Notes under the pieces: model-generated | The model's database searches: none | Seen by the model: only the letters and a program-made list of their open reading frames with translations | What the model was told of the DNA's origin: nothing | DNA from: Marinomonas polaris DSM 16579 | GTDB taxonomy: Bacteria; Pseudomonadota; Gammaproteobacteria; Pseudomonadales; Marinomonadaceae | DNA: 64,000 nt | Assembly (NCBI RefSeq): GCF_900129155.1 | Contig: NZ_FQVF01000020.1 | Location: 45,811-109,810 of the forward strand | Direction of reading: 5' to 3' | Shown here: positions 1 to 10,897 of the stretch, piece by piece | Numbering within the stretch: the stretch's first letter is position 1 | How the letters are laid out: each line of letters begins with the position of its first letter | Program-made: the position numbers and the translations under genes

Positions 1-1
1 G

Positions 2-2791
2 CCGGCTCACGAATTCTTTGGCTTGGTGCAAGCGCTGCGTGAAAGCTTTCCTGATGCAGGTCGATTAAAAGCCGTATTGCTAACTCAGCTTTGGCAGCAA
101 ACACAAGAACGCATGAAACGCTGGAAACGCAGTACGCAATCGCTGACCTTTACCGATTTGCTAACCTCTCTCGATGTGGCGTTAACGAAAGACGAAGCAG
201 GCAAATTAGCCGAACGCATTCGTCACCTTTATCCGATTGCTTTGATCGACGAATTCCAAGACACGGATGCGGTGCAATATCGGATTTTCTCTACCATTTA
301 TGCGCCAGCGACTGTTGATCAAAATACGCTTGGTTTGATCATGATTGGTGATCCTAAACAGGCAATTTATGCCTTTCGTGGCGCGGACATTTACACCTAT
401 TTGGCGGCCAAAAAACGAGTCGACAGTGTGTATTCTTTAGCAACAAATTACCGGTCTTCCGCGGCAATGATTCAGTCGGTCAATGGGCTTTTTACCACAC
501 AAGCGGAACCCTTTCGCGTCACCGGGATTCCCTTTGTTGAAGTACAAGACCGTGGCGTTGCCAGTGGTTTTTCTCGACAAGGTCAAACACAAGCCGCTCT
601 GCAATTTTTGTATCAACGCAGTGACGAGCCAGTTTCTGCCAAAGATTATCGTCAAACCATGGCGGAATCCTGCGCAGCGCACCTTCATGAGTTGTTGTTG
701 GAAGGGCAGCAAGGCGAAGCTCTAATTGATGGCAAAGGCGTGCGACCAAAAGATGTTGCTTTGTTGGTGACTAACTTTAGCCAAGCCAATGCCTTGAAAG
801 ACGCATTACGTCAGCGAGGCATCGCCAGTGTGTATTTGAGCGATAAAGGTTCCGTGTTCGAAACCGTCGAAGCGCGAGAATTATTGATCGTGCTGACGGC
901 GATCTTATCCAATGGACAAGAAAGCAAACTGCGTTCGGCGTTGGCAACCAGCTTGGTTGATTGGTCATTGGAAGACTTAGATACGTTAAATCACGACGAC
1001 GTGGTGTATGAAAAATGGGGGCAAGCGTTCCGAGATTATTTAGAGCTCTGGGACAAGCAAGGCTTGTTGCCTATGTTGCGCGAGTTTATGCAGGACGTTG
1101 CCTTGGCGGCGAATATGCTCAGTCATACTGGTGGCGAACGTCGCTTAACTGACTTTCTGCATTTGACCGAAAAGCTCCAGCAGAAGTCTCTTGAGTTGGA
1201 TTCCAAAGAAGGCGTTTTACGTTATCTCAGATTGGCGATTCAAAACCCGAACGGTAACAGCGACGAGCAAAAAATTCGCCTTGAAACCGACGCGGAATTG
1301 GTTCGAATTGTCACCATTCACAAAAGTAAGGGCTTGGAATATCCAATAGTTTATTTGCCTTTCGCGTTTACGCCATATCGTGACCAGGACAGTTCGGCTT
1401 TGTATCACGATGCACAGCAGCAATTGTGGATTGCCATTGATCCTGATGAAGCACAAACCGAGCAGCACAAAGAAGAGCTGTACGCGGCGGAAATTCGGTT
1501 GGCTTATGTGGCGTTAACCCGTTCCAAAGAGGCCTGTTTTATTGGTTCAATGGAAGTGGGCAAAAAGTCTAATAAGACGCGTGGCGCCGTATCGGATGTT
1601 CATCTTAGTGGTGTTGGTGCTTTGATTGGCGAAGGCGAGTTGCTTGAAGCTGGCGATTTGTATCCAAGTATTGAACGTCTTTGTGAGCGTTATCAAGATG
1701 GTCAAATGCAGTTATTGGATTTGCCTGAAGAACCACAGCGTTTACCACGATTCAAAATGGCGGCTTTTAATAAGGTGCAGGACGAATTGATCGAACCTCA
1801 TGCACGAGACTTTACCGGACGTGTGGAACGAGATTGGTGGGTCGGTAGTTATTCCTCGCTGGTGGTGGAAGATAAAGAGCATCACGATGAAAGTGTACCC
1901 GGTTTGGATGAAATGACGCGTTTCGTCGATCCTTTGCTGGACAATATGGAAGTGCCTGAGTCGCCATTGGAGCTACAACAAAAGGAACCGGAAAAGAATC
2001 GTTTCACCTTTCCCAAAGGCGCAAAGCCGGGGACTTTCTTGCATGACACGCTGGAAGGCAAAGCGCTGCATGATGTGTCTGCTAATCCGAGCTTTAAAGA
2101 CTTATTGAAAACCAGTCACCATAAGCTGATGGCTGATTTTTACCAACGTCAGGGTTTCGATGAATGGCAAGACGTATTGAGCGAATGGTTGCCTGATATC
2201 GTCAACACTGAATTGATGGCGGGAATGAGTCTGGGGAGTTTAGCGCCGTCTGCTTGTCGCAAAGAAATGGAGTTTTTTATTCCGGTGACTGGCATGAACG
2301 CCTTGCAGCTGGATCGGATTTCTCGTGAACACGATGAGGTATCGCGAGTCGCGCCGATGATTCAGGATAGGCCGTTAAAAGGCATGTTAAAAGGTTTTAT
2401 CGATTTATTATTCGAATACCAAGGTCGTTATTACGTGCTGGATTATAAGTCGAATTACTTGGGTGACGACTTTGCCGATTACGAGCCAGACAAGCTGGTT
2501 CATGCCATCGCCGAGCACAGATACGACTTGCAATATCAGCTTTATACCTTGGCTTTGCATCGCTTGTTGAAGCAGCGTTTGCCAAATTATGACTACGACA
2601 AACATGTTGGTGGCGTGGTGTATTTGTTCCTGCGCGGCATGCAGCCAGAACAGCAAACAGGGATTTTCCAAAGCCGTTTAAGTCTTGAGCATGTGACCGC
2701 ACTAGATAAGTTGTTTAGTGGCAAGGAACAAAGTGATAAATCAATGGATAGCAAATCGGACGAGGAGGCGGTGCAATATGGACTTTTCTAA
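2..2791 (+). CDS. recB: RecB, exodeoxyribonuclease V beta subunit (5' end outside window)
   Basis: RecB is the 3'-5' helicase and nuclease subunit of RecBCD, which processes double-strand breaks and degrades linear DNA up to Chi. The frame is open from the left edge, so about 930 C-terminal residues of a roughly 1200-residue protein are present and the N-terminal Walker A is missing. UvrD/Rep helicase motifs follow in order: IDEFQDTD (Walker B), GDPKQAIYAFRGAD, TNYRS, VTIHKSKGLEYPIVYLPF and YVALTRSK. The C-terminal RecB nuclease domain shows GTFLHDTLEG, KGFIDLLFE and VLDYKSN, which give the metal-binding D and D-x-K. The stop lies 14 bases inside recD, so the two are translationally coupled; recC is presumably upstream. 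Confidence 0.97.
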   Translation, partial: PAHEFFGLVQALRESFPDAGRLKAVLLTQLWQQTQERMKRWKRSTQSLTFTDLLTSLDVALTKDEAGKLAERIRHLYPIALIDEFQDTDAVQYRIFSTIYAPATVDQNTLGLIMIGDPKQAIYAFRGADIYTYLAAKKRVDSVYSLATNYRSSAAMIQSVNGLFTTQAEPFRVTGIPFVEVQDRGVASGFSRQGQTQAALQFLYQRSDEPVSAKDYRQTMAESCAAHLHELLLEGQQGEALIDGKGVRPKDVALLVTNFSQANALKDALRQRGIASVYLSDKGSVFETVEARELLIVLTAILSNGQESKLRSALATSLVDWSLEDLDTLNHDDVVYEKWGQAFRDYLELWDKQGLLPMLREFMQDVALAANMLSHTGGERRLTDFLHLTEKLQQKSLELDSKEGVLRYLRLAIQNPNGNSDEQKIRLETDAELVRIVTIHKSKGLEYPIVYLPFAFTPYRDQDSSALYHDAQQQLWIAIDPDEAQTEQHKEELYAAEIRLAYVALTRSKEACFIGSMEVGKKSNKTRGAVSDVHLSGVGALIGEGELLEAGDLYPSIERLCERYQDGQMQLLDLPEEPQRLPRFKMAAFNKVQDELIEPHARDFTGRVERDWWVGSYSSLVVEDKEHHDESVPGLDEMTRFVDPLLDNMEVPESPLELQQKEPEKNRFTFPKGAKPGTFLHDTLEGKALHDVSANPSFKDLLKTSHHKLMADFYQRQGFDEWQDVLSEWLPDIVNTELMAGMSLGSLAPSACRKEMEFFIPVTGMNALQLDRISREHDEVSRVAPMIQDRPLKGMLKGFIDLLFEYQGRYYVLDYKSNYLGDDFADYEPDKLVHAIAEHRYDLQYQLYTLALHRLLKQRLPNYDYDKHVGGVVYLFLRGMQPEQQTGIFQSRLSLEHVTALDKLFSGKEQSDKSMDSKSDEEAVQYGLF

Positions 2792-4712
2792 TCAGTTAGG
2801 TTTGCTCGACTCTCTTAATGAAAAAACGCTTGAAGAAAACTCTCCTGCAGCAACGTTATTCAGTTTGTCCGATTGGCAAGCCAAAGGCGTATTGCGAGCG
2901 ATTGATTGTCAGTGGATTGAGCAACTGGCTCAACACGCCAACGAAGGTAATCCAGACCAAGGTAATAATGCTGTTCATATCGCCGGTGCCTTGTGCAGTG
3001 CTTATCTTGGTGCAGGTCATATTTGTATTGATCTGGCGACCATTTGGCAAATGCCGCCAGAAGACATTGACCTAGACGAGTTACGAACGGCGTTAGGAAA
3101 TAGCGGCGTGAATAGTGTTGCAGCTTGGTGTGAAGCATTGCAGGCGAGTCGTTTGGTTTCGTTAGCAGAGAGTGTCACTGAACGTCCGATGGTATTGGCA
3201 GGCACGCGTTTGTATTTGTATCGTTATTTCCAATATGAGCAACAAGTGCTGAATTATCTCAAAGGACAATTTTCTGTTGTGCCTTTTGCTGTGGATGCTG
3301 GTTTATTAGCGCAACTTTTCCCTAACAAAGCGGACGTTGTAGATTGGCAAAAAGTGGCGGTTGCCAATGCGGCGAGTTTGCCTTTCTCTGTGATCAGCGG
3401 TGGCCCCGGAACTGGAAAGACAACAACTGTGACACGCTTGTTGGCGTTGCTGGTGGCTCAGTCCCTTGCTGAAGGTAAGTTATTGCGTATTGAGTTGGCA
3501 GCACCAACAGGCAAAGCGGCGGCGCGTTTGACAGAGTCTATTTCAAAAGCCAAAGCGGATTTGCCATTAAGTGACGACGTTAAGCTTGCCATTCCAGAAC
3601 AAGCCAGCACCTTACATCGTTTATTAGGCAGCGAATTTGGACGTAGCCGTTTTAAGCACAATAAAGAAAACCCTCTACATCTGGATGTGTTGCTGGTTGA
3701 TGAAGTGTCCATGGTGGATTTGCCGATGATGGCAAAATTGATTGATGCGATGCCAATCCATGCGCGACTCATTTTATTAGGCGACAAAGACCAGCTTGCC
3801 TCGGTAGAAGCCGGCAGTGTGTTAGGAGATTTGTCCTATGGCATCGAAGAGGTTTACTTCCAACCAGAATGGGCTGAACGCCTTGGTAATCTTACTGGGG
3901 AAAATCTTGCTCCGTTTGGTAATCCATCGGCTCCGCCAATTAGCCGAGCGCTTACTTTGCTGCGCACCAGTTATCGCTTTGACGTTAATAGTGGCATCGG
4001 ACACTTGGCAAAAGCCATGAACGCAGGCGACAGTCAGGCTGTTTTGCGTTGTCTGCAGTCTAATTACGCTGATGTTGAGTGGCGAGCACCAGAAGAAGGG
4101 CAAACCAAAGCGGATATTGCGACATTGGCTAAAGGTTATGACGATTACTGGGAAGCGGTGCGTCAGAATCTCGATATTGCAAAGCTGTACGAAGTTTTTT
4201 CACGTTATCAGATTCTGACTGCCGTTCGCCAAGGTGAATTTGGTGTCGAGAAGGTGAATGCTCAGCTGGAACAGTATTTCTATCAGCGAGGGCGAGTAAA
4301 AGATCCCCATGTTTGGTATCCGGGAAAAGCGGTGATGTTAACGAGAAACGATGCAGCATTGGGCTTGTTTAACGGTGATATTGGCCTTTGTATGCCCGAT
4401 GAGTTTCAGCGTCTTCGCGTGTGGTTTATGCAGCCTGATGGCTCTTTTACCGGCTTGTTACCGAGTCGTTTGAGTGAGTTTGAAGTGGTCTTTGCGATGA
4501 CGGTACATAAATCCCAAGGCTCTGAATTCGATCAGGTTGCCTTGTTATTGCCTATGACGCCATCACCAGTGTTAACCAAAGAGCTGCTTTACACGGGTAT
4601 TACTCGAGCGAAGCAGTCTTTTACATTGTGGGGATCAAGCGGATTGATTCGGGCAGCGACCACTACTCGTATTCAGCGTTATTCTGGACTTATTGGCGAG
4701 CTTTGGCATTGA
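2778..4712 (+). CDS. recD: RecD, exodeoxyribonuclease V alpha subunit
   Basis: RecD is the 5'-3' SF1B helicase of RecBCD. The 644-residue product has Walker A GGPGTGKTTTVTRLL, Walker B LLVDEVSMVDLPMM, GDKDQLASVEAGSVLGDL, RTSYRF, FAMTVHKSQGSEFDQVALL and LYTGITRAKQSFTLWG, matching RecD in order and spacing. I chose the ATG at 2778 because GGAGG precedes it and the protein then begins MDFSNQLG like other RecD proteins; an upstream in-frame start would add 20 basic residues lying inside recB. It overlaps the recB stop, so both subunits come from one message. A 177-base gap with no gene follows before trpS. Confidence 0.97.
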   Translation: MDFSNQLGLLDSLNEKTLEENSPAATLFSLSDWQAKGVLRAIDCQWIEQLAQHANEGNPDQGNNAVHIAGALCSAYLGAGHICIDLATIWQMPPEDIDLDELRTALGNSGVNSVAAWCEALQASRLVSLAESVTERPMVLAGTRLYLYRYFQYEQQVLNYLKGQFSVVPFAVDAGLLAQLFPNKADVVDWQKVAVANAASLPFSVISGGPGTGKTTTVTRLLALLVAQSLAEGKLLRIELAAPTGKAAARLTESISKAKADLPLSDDVKLAIPEQASTLHRLLGSEFGRSRFKHNKENPLHLDVLLVDEVSMVDLPMMAKLIDAMPIHARLILLGDKDQLASVEAGSVLGDLSYGIEEVYFQPEWAERLGNLTGENLAPFGNPSAPPISRALTLLRTSYRFDVNSGIGHLAKAMNAGDSQAVLRCLQSNYADVEWRAPEEGQTKADIATLAKGYDDYWEAVRQNLDIAKLYEVFSRYQILTAVRQGEFGVEKVNAQLEQYFYQRGRVKDPHVWYPGKAVMLTRNDAALGLFNGDIGLCMPDEFQRLRVWFMQPDGSFTGLLPSRLSEFEVVFAMTVHKSQGSEFDQVALLLPMTPSPVLTKELLYTGITRAKQSFTLWGSSGLIRAATTTRIQRYSGLIGELWH

Positions 4713-4889
4713 TATTGAGGTATTCGACTCCATTATTCTTAAAACCTTTAAAAAGCGAATAAAAGCTCAGGCTAAATAATCTTGTTACGCGATTCTTGAT
4801 GTGATTTTTTTATGTTAGGGTAAGCGGCATTTGAACACTGTAAAAAATTAAAATTTCGACATTATGTAAAGTAGGAAAGAGTAGCAACA

Positions 4890-5897
4890 ATGGCAAAAGA
4901 AATTGTTTTAACCGGTGTTACCACCACAGGCACTCCACACCTAGGCAACTATGTGGGTGCAATTCGTCCTGCGATCGAAGCGAGCCGTCAAGAAAACACG
5001 GAATCTTACTTCTTCCTTGCAGACTATCATGCGTTGATCAAGTGTCAGGATCCAGAGCGCGTGAAACAGTCTCGTTTAGAAATCGCGGCGACCTGGCTAG
5101 CGTGTGGTTTAGATACTGATAAAGCAACTTTCTACCGTCAGTCTGATATTCCTGAAATTGCCGAATTGAATTGGCTACTGACTTGTGTGACCGCTAAAGG
5201 TTTGATGAACCGCGCCCATGCTTATAAAGGTGCTGTCGATGAAAACCTTGCCAACGGTCAAGACCCAGATTTTGGTATTACCATGGGCTTGTTCTGCTAT
5301 CCAGTGTTGATGGCGGCAGATATTTTGGCGTTTAACGCGCATAAAGTGCCTGTTGGTCGTGACCAAATACAGCATATCGAAATGGCGCGAGATATTGCGG
5401 GTCGTTTTAATCATTTATTTGGTGAGCATTTTGTATTACCTGAAGCCGTTGTTGGCGAAGAGGGTTCAATACTTAAAGGTCTAGACGGTCGTAAGATGAG
5501 TAAGAGCTACAATAATACGATTCCATTATTTGATACTGAGAAAAAGCTACAAAAAGGTATCAATAAAATTAAAACAAACTTGTTAGAGCCAGGTGAAGCT
5601 AAAGACCCTGAAGACTCTACCGTGTTTGATATTTATAAAGCGTTCGCAACGCCTGAGCAAACAGCACAAATGCGTCAGAATTATGCAGAAGGTATTGCAT
5701 GGGGCGAAGCGAAGAAGGAACTTTTTACTTTGGTTAATGGTCAACTATCTGAGCCGCGTGAAAAGTACCTTGAGTTAATTGCGAATCCTGCTCATGTAGA
5801 AGAAGTGTTACAAGCAGGGGCAGAGAAAGCGCGAGCTCGTGCACGTGGAATGATTTCAGACTTACGCAATGCCGTTGGTTTGGTCAACTTTAAATAA
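4890..5897 (+). CDS. trpS: Tryptophan--tRNA ligase
   Basis: This class I aminoacyl-tRNA synthetase charges tRNA-Trp in the cytoplasm. The 335-residue protein has the bacterial TrpRS length. The HIGH-type signature appears as [12 protein letters not shown] near residue 14 and the KMSKS loop as [10 protein letters not shown] near residue 200; [14 protein letters not shown] and [16 protein letters not shown] are typical TrpRS core segments. The ATG has a purine-rich upstream stretch. The gene stands after a 177-base gap from recD, so it probably has its own promoter. The Tim44-like gene starts 11 bases after the stop and may be co-transcribed. Confidence 0.98.
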   Translation: MAKEIVLTGVTTTGTPHLGNYVGAIRPAIEASRQENTESYFFLADYHALIKCQDPERVKQSRLEIAATWLACGLDTDKATFYRQSDIPEIAELNWLLTCVTAKGLMNRAHAYKGAVDENLANGQDPDFGITMGLFCYPVLMAADILAFNAHKVPVGRDQIQHIEMARDIAGRFNHLFGEHFVLPEAVVGEEGSILKGLDGRKMSKSYNNTIPLFDTEKKLQKGINKIKTNLLEPGEAKDPEDSTVFDIYKAFATPEQTAQMRQNYAEGIAWGEAKKELFTLVNGQLSEPREKYLELIANPAHVEEVLQAGAEKARARARGMISDLRNAVGLVNFK

Positions 5898-5908
5898 AGG
5901 AGAGTTTT

Positions 5909-6778
5909 GTGAAAACAACAGTATTTGCCATGTTAATGGCGTTTGTTTTGGCAATCGGCGCTGGCGGTTATAGTGCGGATGTTCAGGCTAAAAAGTTTGG
6001 TGGTGGTAAAAGTTTTGGTAAAAGCTTTTCTGTTTCTAAACCTAAAAGCACTGCAGCTAATACAAGCAGTACGACGAACGCTGCAGCTGGCGCTAAAAAA
6101 CCTGGATTTTTGGGTGGTTTAGGCGGCGGTTTGTTAGGTGGTTTGTTAGCTGGTGGTATTTTTGCTGCCTTGCTAGGAAGTGGTGCTTTTGATGGCATTT
6201 CTTTCGGTGATATTTTGCTATTTGCTGTGATTGGTTTCTTGATCTACAAGTTCTTTATCGCACCAAAACGCCGTGCTGCTCAGGCTCAAGCCAGTGGTGC
6301 AGGTACGAATGGTATGTTCCGCGAAGTGCCAAACTCAACTCGCGATAATGTTCAGCCTTCTCCAATGTCTGGAATAAGTGGCTTTGGTGCACAACCAGAG
6401 ATTAAGCTTCCACCAGGATTTAATGAGCAGGCGTTTGTTGCCGAAGCAAAAAATCATTACATCACGCTGCAAAAAGCGTGGGATGACAATAATTTTGATG
6501 AAATTCTTGATTATGTTAGCCCTGAGCTTTACAACCTTTTGGTTGCAGAACGTGCGACTCATGGTGATAACAAACCGCGTACCGAAGTTATCTCTTTGAT
6601 GGCTGAGCTGGTTCGTGGTGAATATATTGGTTCAATAGCTTCTATCTCTTTGCAGTTTTCAGGCTGGATCAAAGAAGGTGATCAGACTTCCGATACAAAT
6701 GAAATTTGGCATTTGGAAAAGAATATGTCTGATGCAAATGGAAATTGGACAATAGTTGGGATACAACAAGACAACTAA
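5909..6778 (+). CDS. Tim44-like domain protein, exported or membrane-anchored
   Basis: The GTG start has AAGGAG just upstream, 11 bases after trpS. The 289-residue product opens with a signal-peptide-like segment (MKTTVFAMLMAFVLAIGAGG). A Ser/Thr/Ala-rich stretch and a Gly/Leu-rich hydrophobic region follow (about residues 68-90), then a second membrane segment (DILLFAVIGFLIYKFFIA, about 101-118). The C-terminal half (from about residue 165) matches the bacterial Tim44/Tim44-like fold: FVAEAKNHYITLQKAWDDNN followed by the LDYVSPELYNLL region and an alpha+beta sheet. Bacterial members are widespread but their substrate is not settled, so no specific role is assigned. A weak hairpin between 6799 and 6843 may end the transcript. 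Confidence 0.85.
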   Translation: MKTTVFAMLMAFVLAIGAGGYSADVQAKKFGGGKSFGKSFSVSKPKSTAANTSSTTNAAAGAKKPGFLGGLGGGLLGGLLAGGIFAALLGSGAFDGISFGDILLFAVIGFLIYKFFIAPKRRAAQAQASGAGTNGMFREVPNSTRDNVQPSPMSGISGFGAQPEIKLPPGFNEQAFVAEAKNHYITLQKAWDDNNFDEILDYVSPELYNLLVAERATHGDNKPRTEVISLMAELVRGEYIGSIASISLQFSGWIKEGDQTSDTNEIWHLEKNMSDANGNWTIVGIQQDN

Positions 6779-6883
6779 TTGTTACTTAACTTTGCTCGTA
6801 GACTCATCATGGTTTGTTTAAACTAGACAAAGCTTGTGATGAGTTCTACATTACTCTTATTAAACTGAATATGGATGTGAGCC

Positions 6884-7393
6884 ATGTCTGAATTAGCGCC
6901 TATTAAAGAAAATGGGAAAGCCTTATCTGAATCGAAAAAAGGCGAGTTGTTACAGTATCTAACTTTTAAGCTGATTGACGAGACCTATGGTATTAACGTC
7001 ATGCAGATTAAAGAAGTGCTACGGTATAGTGAAATCGCCCCAGTTCCAGGTGCGCCTTCTTATGTATTAGGCATTGTTAATTTACGTGGTAATGTCGTGA
7101 CGGTAGTGGATACTCGAGTACGTTTTAGTTTGCCAGAGTGCACTATCACTGATGATACTCGGATCATTATTATCGAACACGATGGCGAGCAAGTTGGTTT
7201 GCTTGTTGATGCAGTCCAAGAAGTATTCTATTTATACCAGGGTGAGATTGAGCAAAGTCCTAGCGTTGGTAATGATGAAGCATTGAAGTTCATTCAAGGT
7301 GTTTATCAGAAAGAAGAAGAGTTGGTTATTTTACTTGAGCTTAACCGTATGTTTGAACGCAATGATGCACTTGGCATCGAAGCGATGAATTAA
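6884..7393 (+). CDS. cheW: CheW-type chemotaxis adaptor
   Basis: CheW couples chemoreceptors to the histidine kinase CheA on the cytoplasmic side of the membrane. The 169-residue protein is a single CheW domain: LTFKLIDETYGINVMQIKEVLRY, VPGAPSYVLGIVNLRGNVVTVVDTR, RIIIIEHDGEQVGLLVDAV and FIQGVYQKEEELVILLELNRMF are the family's conserved strands. The first 20 residues are a polar extension. No other chemotaxis gene is in the window, so this is an isolated cheW, as is common in marine gammaproteobacteria. A strong intrinsic terminator lies about 45 bases downstream. Confidence 0.95.
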   Translation: MSELAPIKENGKALSESKKGELLQYLTFKLIDETYGINVMQIKEVLRYSEIAPVPGAPSYVLGIVNLRGNVVTVVDTRVRFSLPECTITDDTRIIIIEHDGEQVGLLVDAVQEVFYLYQGEIEQSPSVGNDEALKFIQGVYQKEEELVILLELNRMFERNDALGIEAMN

Positions 7394-7438
7394 ACCAACA
7401 GATTCTTTTTGAACGGCTCTTTTATTGAGTGAATATAG

Positions 7439-7469
7439 AAAAAACCATGCCGCCGCGCATGGTTTTTTT
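7439..7469. terminator. Bidirectional intrinsic terminator between cheW and gsk
   Basis: A 12-bp perfect stem (AAAAAACCATGC pairing with GCATGGTTTTTT) with a six-base loop and flanking A and T tracts. It lies between the convergent cheW and gsk genes and can serve both strands. Confidence 0.9.
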
Positions 7470-7508
7470 ATGCCTAAAATTATATTTTATAGGCAGTGGT
7501 CTTGAAGC

Positions 7509-8807
7509 TTATCTTTCCCAATAAGCTTCTTCAAGGCTGTCTTCTCTTTCTGGTAATCCTCTGGATAAGCGAGACGCGTTTTGAGCAAGGATTTCATAAC
7601 TCACGCGGTTTGAATATTTGCAGATCTGTGCGAAAGAAGAATAGGCTAGAAATGGCGCCAAGTGTTTGCTGGAGTTTGGAATAACTTCTTTGTGAAAATG
7701 ATTGGCAGAAATATCATGCAGTAAAGCCGATAGCGCGCCATCACCAGCGCCATTAGTGTTGCGGATTTTCTCTGGACCACCCATATACGGGTCTATATGA
7801 GAAAAAACTTTCACCGGTTGTTTGCACGCCTCGCGCAACATTGGGCGACTAAATTCCCAGCGGTTAAAATCTGCCAAACTACCAGATTTTATCGGGTGTG
7901 TGGTTTCACGTCTTAGTTCATCATCAGTATGTCCGCATAAATACATGCCATCAGGGCCAGCGGTAAGCAGCACAATGTCTACATGCTCTAGAATTGCACT
8001 GGCGGCTTGTAATGGATCTGAGAAGCCCGTTAATGCTTCGGCTTCTAGTTCATTCATCGCTAGTACGTTGACGTATTTTTTAATCAGTTCGAGTAACTCT
8101 TCGCGATTATCTTCTACAAGGTGCTTGGTGCCTAATGTTAATACGGTTGGAACATGGTGCAGGTGAGCGTATTCCAAGGCTTTTAACATAGCTTGTTTAA
8201 TCGGTTTGCCTTGGTGGCGCAATGGATAGGCGCATGTTACCAATGCTGCACTTCCTGCGATGATATGTTCGGGTATGTGATCGACGTCTAGTTCATCCAT
8301 GTCACCGGGGGCGATAGCAAAAGTGCGTTCACCATCCGGTGTGATCAAGGTAATACCTCGGCCAATATCACCAGGTACGCCTTGTAAGTGATTCATATCG
8401 ACTTTGCTGCTGGTATGGCAGATATAATGGTAAGCTGGTGACCCTAAAGTGATGTTGGCTGACATAACACCAAGTAGTACAGATTTGTCATCGGCTAATA
8501 CAGAATAGTTATGAATGGTGTTGCCAATGGTGCCACCGGCAAAATGATCAGAGATACTATTTTGTGCTGTTAATTCGCTGTAAATAGCGGAGGCTGTATC
8601 AGCATCGACAAGATTTGATAAGCCTTTTTGGATATTAAATGTCTCTAAAAATTGATCAGAGACATTGGCGACCACGTCGACAATGGTTTCATCCAAACCA
8701 ACAATGTAAGTATCTTTATCGGGATGAACTTCCGATGTGGGCAAAACGGGCTTTGGTTGGGAAACTGGAAAGTAATGTTTAAGTTTGCGTCTGCCGGGAA
8801 ACTTCAT
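7509..8807 (-). CDS. gsk: Inosine/guanosine kinase (PfkB/ribokinase family)
   Basis: Gsk phosphorylates inosine and guanosine to IMP and GMP in purine salvage. The 432-residue product is close in length to the E. coli enzyme and shares its N-terminus (MKFPGRRKLKHYFPV) and C-terminus (SRLSRGLPEREDSLEEAYW). Inside are FAGGTIGNTIHNYSVLADD, the substrate-side glycine motif, and NTNGAGDGALSALLHD, the PfkB anion-hole and catalytic Asp motif. The gene is transcribed away from moeB/thiF and towards cheW, with a shared terminator between gsk and cheW. Nothing looks damaged. Confidence 0.96.
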   Translation of the reverse strand: MKFPGRRKLKHYFPVSQPKPVLPTSEVHPDKDTYIVGLDETIVDVVANVSDQFLETFNIQKGLSNLVDADTASAIYSELTAQNSISDHFAGGTIGNTIHNYSVLADDKSVLLGVMSANITLGSPAYHYICHTSSKVDMNHLQGVPGDIGRGITLITPDGERTFAIAPGDMDELDVDHIPEHIIAGSAALVTCAYPLRHQGKPIKQAMLKALEYAHLHHVPTVLTLGTKHLVEDNREELLELIKKYVNVLAMNELEAEALTGFSDPLQAASAILEHVDIVLLTAGPDGMYLCGHTDDELRRETTHPIKSGSLADFNRWEFSRPMLREACKQPVKVFSHIDPYMGGPEKIRNTNGAGDGALSALLHDISANHFHKEVIPNSSKHLAPFLAYSSFAQICKYSNRVSYEILAQNASRLSRGLPEREDSLEEAYWER

Positions 8808-8894
8808 ATTGGTGCTCGTGGGTAAGATAATTAAGCGAGTTTAGCAAAGAATTGACCGGTCGGGCAGGATGAGTTGTAAGAAAGTAAGGTGAAA

Positions 8895-9635
8895 ATGAAC
8901 GAATCAGAGTTAGATCGTTATAGTCGTCAGTTATTATTACCCAATTTTGATATTCAAGGGCAACTCAACCTTGCCCAAGCGAAAGTCTTGGTCATTGGCT
9001 TGGGTGGATTGGGAAATATTGCTGCTACGTATTTGGCAACTTCCGGAGTTGGCTATTTGATTTTGGCTGACGGCGATCAATTAGAAAGCAGTAATTTGCC
9101 TCGCCAAGTGCTTTATGATGAAAGTCAGATTGGTTTAAACAAGGTTGATGCAGCGGCGAAACAAATCGCTCTTAAAAATCAAGCTGTCAAAGTGGAGGTT
9201 ATCGCGCAAAAATTATCCGGTGATTCTCTATTAAACGCCGTAGAGCAAGCGGATGTGGTGTTGGACTGTACCGACAACTTTACTGCTAGACAAGCCATCA
9301 ACCGAGCTTGTTTGTCATTAAAAAAACCATTAGTTAGTGCGGCAGCAATTCGTTGGGAAGGGCAGTTGGTGAGCTTTTTATATCATCAGCACTCAGCACC
9401 TTGTTACGAATGTTTATATCCGTCTTTGTCGGATCAGCAGTTAAGTTGTAATGAGAGTGGAATTGTCGCACCTGTTGTTGGCTTGTTAGGCGTCTATCAG
9501 GCACTTGAAGCCTTAAAGCTGGCAAGTGGCTGCGGAAAGGTCAAACATGGTGTATTAAGGCTGTTCGATGGTTTTGAAGGGGAGTGGCGTGAGATGCGTT
9601 TAACTCAAGATCCAGAGTGTTTGGCTTGTTCGTAG
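8895..9635 (+). CDS. moeB: MoeB/ThiF-family adenylyltransferase
   Basis: Proteins of this E1-like family adenylate the C-terminal Gly-Gly of the sulfur carriers MoaD or ThiS for molybdopterin or thiamine synthesis. The 246-residue length, the N-terminal YSRQLLLPNFDIQGQ, the nucleotide loop VLVIGLGGLGNIAATYLA, SSNLPRQVLYDESQIG with K at NKVDAA, and VVLDCTDNFTARQAIN are diagnostic. Two Cys pairs (CYECL and CLAC) form the structural zinc site. The ATG at 8895 is preferred over a GTG six bases earlier because of spacing from the TAAGG ribosome site. MoeB and ThiF cannot be separated without their partner genes, so the symbol is tentative. Confidence 0.85.
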   Translation: MNESELDRYSRQLLLPNFDIQGQLNLAQAKVLVIGLGGLGNIAATYLATSGVGYLILADGDQLESSNLPRQVLYDESQIGLNKVDAAAKQIALKNQAVKVEVIAQKLSGDSLLNAVEQADVVLDCTDNFTARQAINRACLSLKKPLVSAAAIRWEGQLVSFLYHQHSAPCYECLYPSLSDQQLSCNESGIVAPVVGLLGVYQALEALKLASGCGKVKHGVLRLFDGFEGEWREMRLTQDPECLACS

Positions 9636-9702
9636 GAAGCTGGTGTGATGGTTAAAATTAGCTCTACGCTTGAAAACTGATAGATAGCCCCTATTTTAGT
9701 AA

Positions 9703-10764
<1,062 letters not shown>

Positions 10765-10840
10765 GCAAGTTAGGAATGAGGTGATATGTTCAATACGTTG
10801 TACATAAGCCTTAAACTTTGTTGAATTAGTGTCATAAACA

Positions 10841-10869
10841 AAAAAACCGATTCTAGGATCGGTTTTTTT
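10841..10869. terminator. Bidirectional intrinsic terminator between trxB and ppa
   Basis: AAAAAACCGAT pairs with ATCGGTTTTTT across a six-base loop. The A and T tracts on both sides suit the convergent trxB and ppa genes. Confidence 0.9.
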
Positions 10870-10897
10870 ATGCCTATGGTAATTCGTGTTAAGCGAA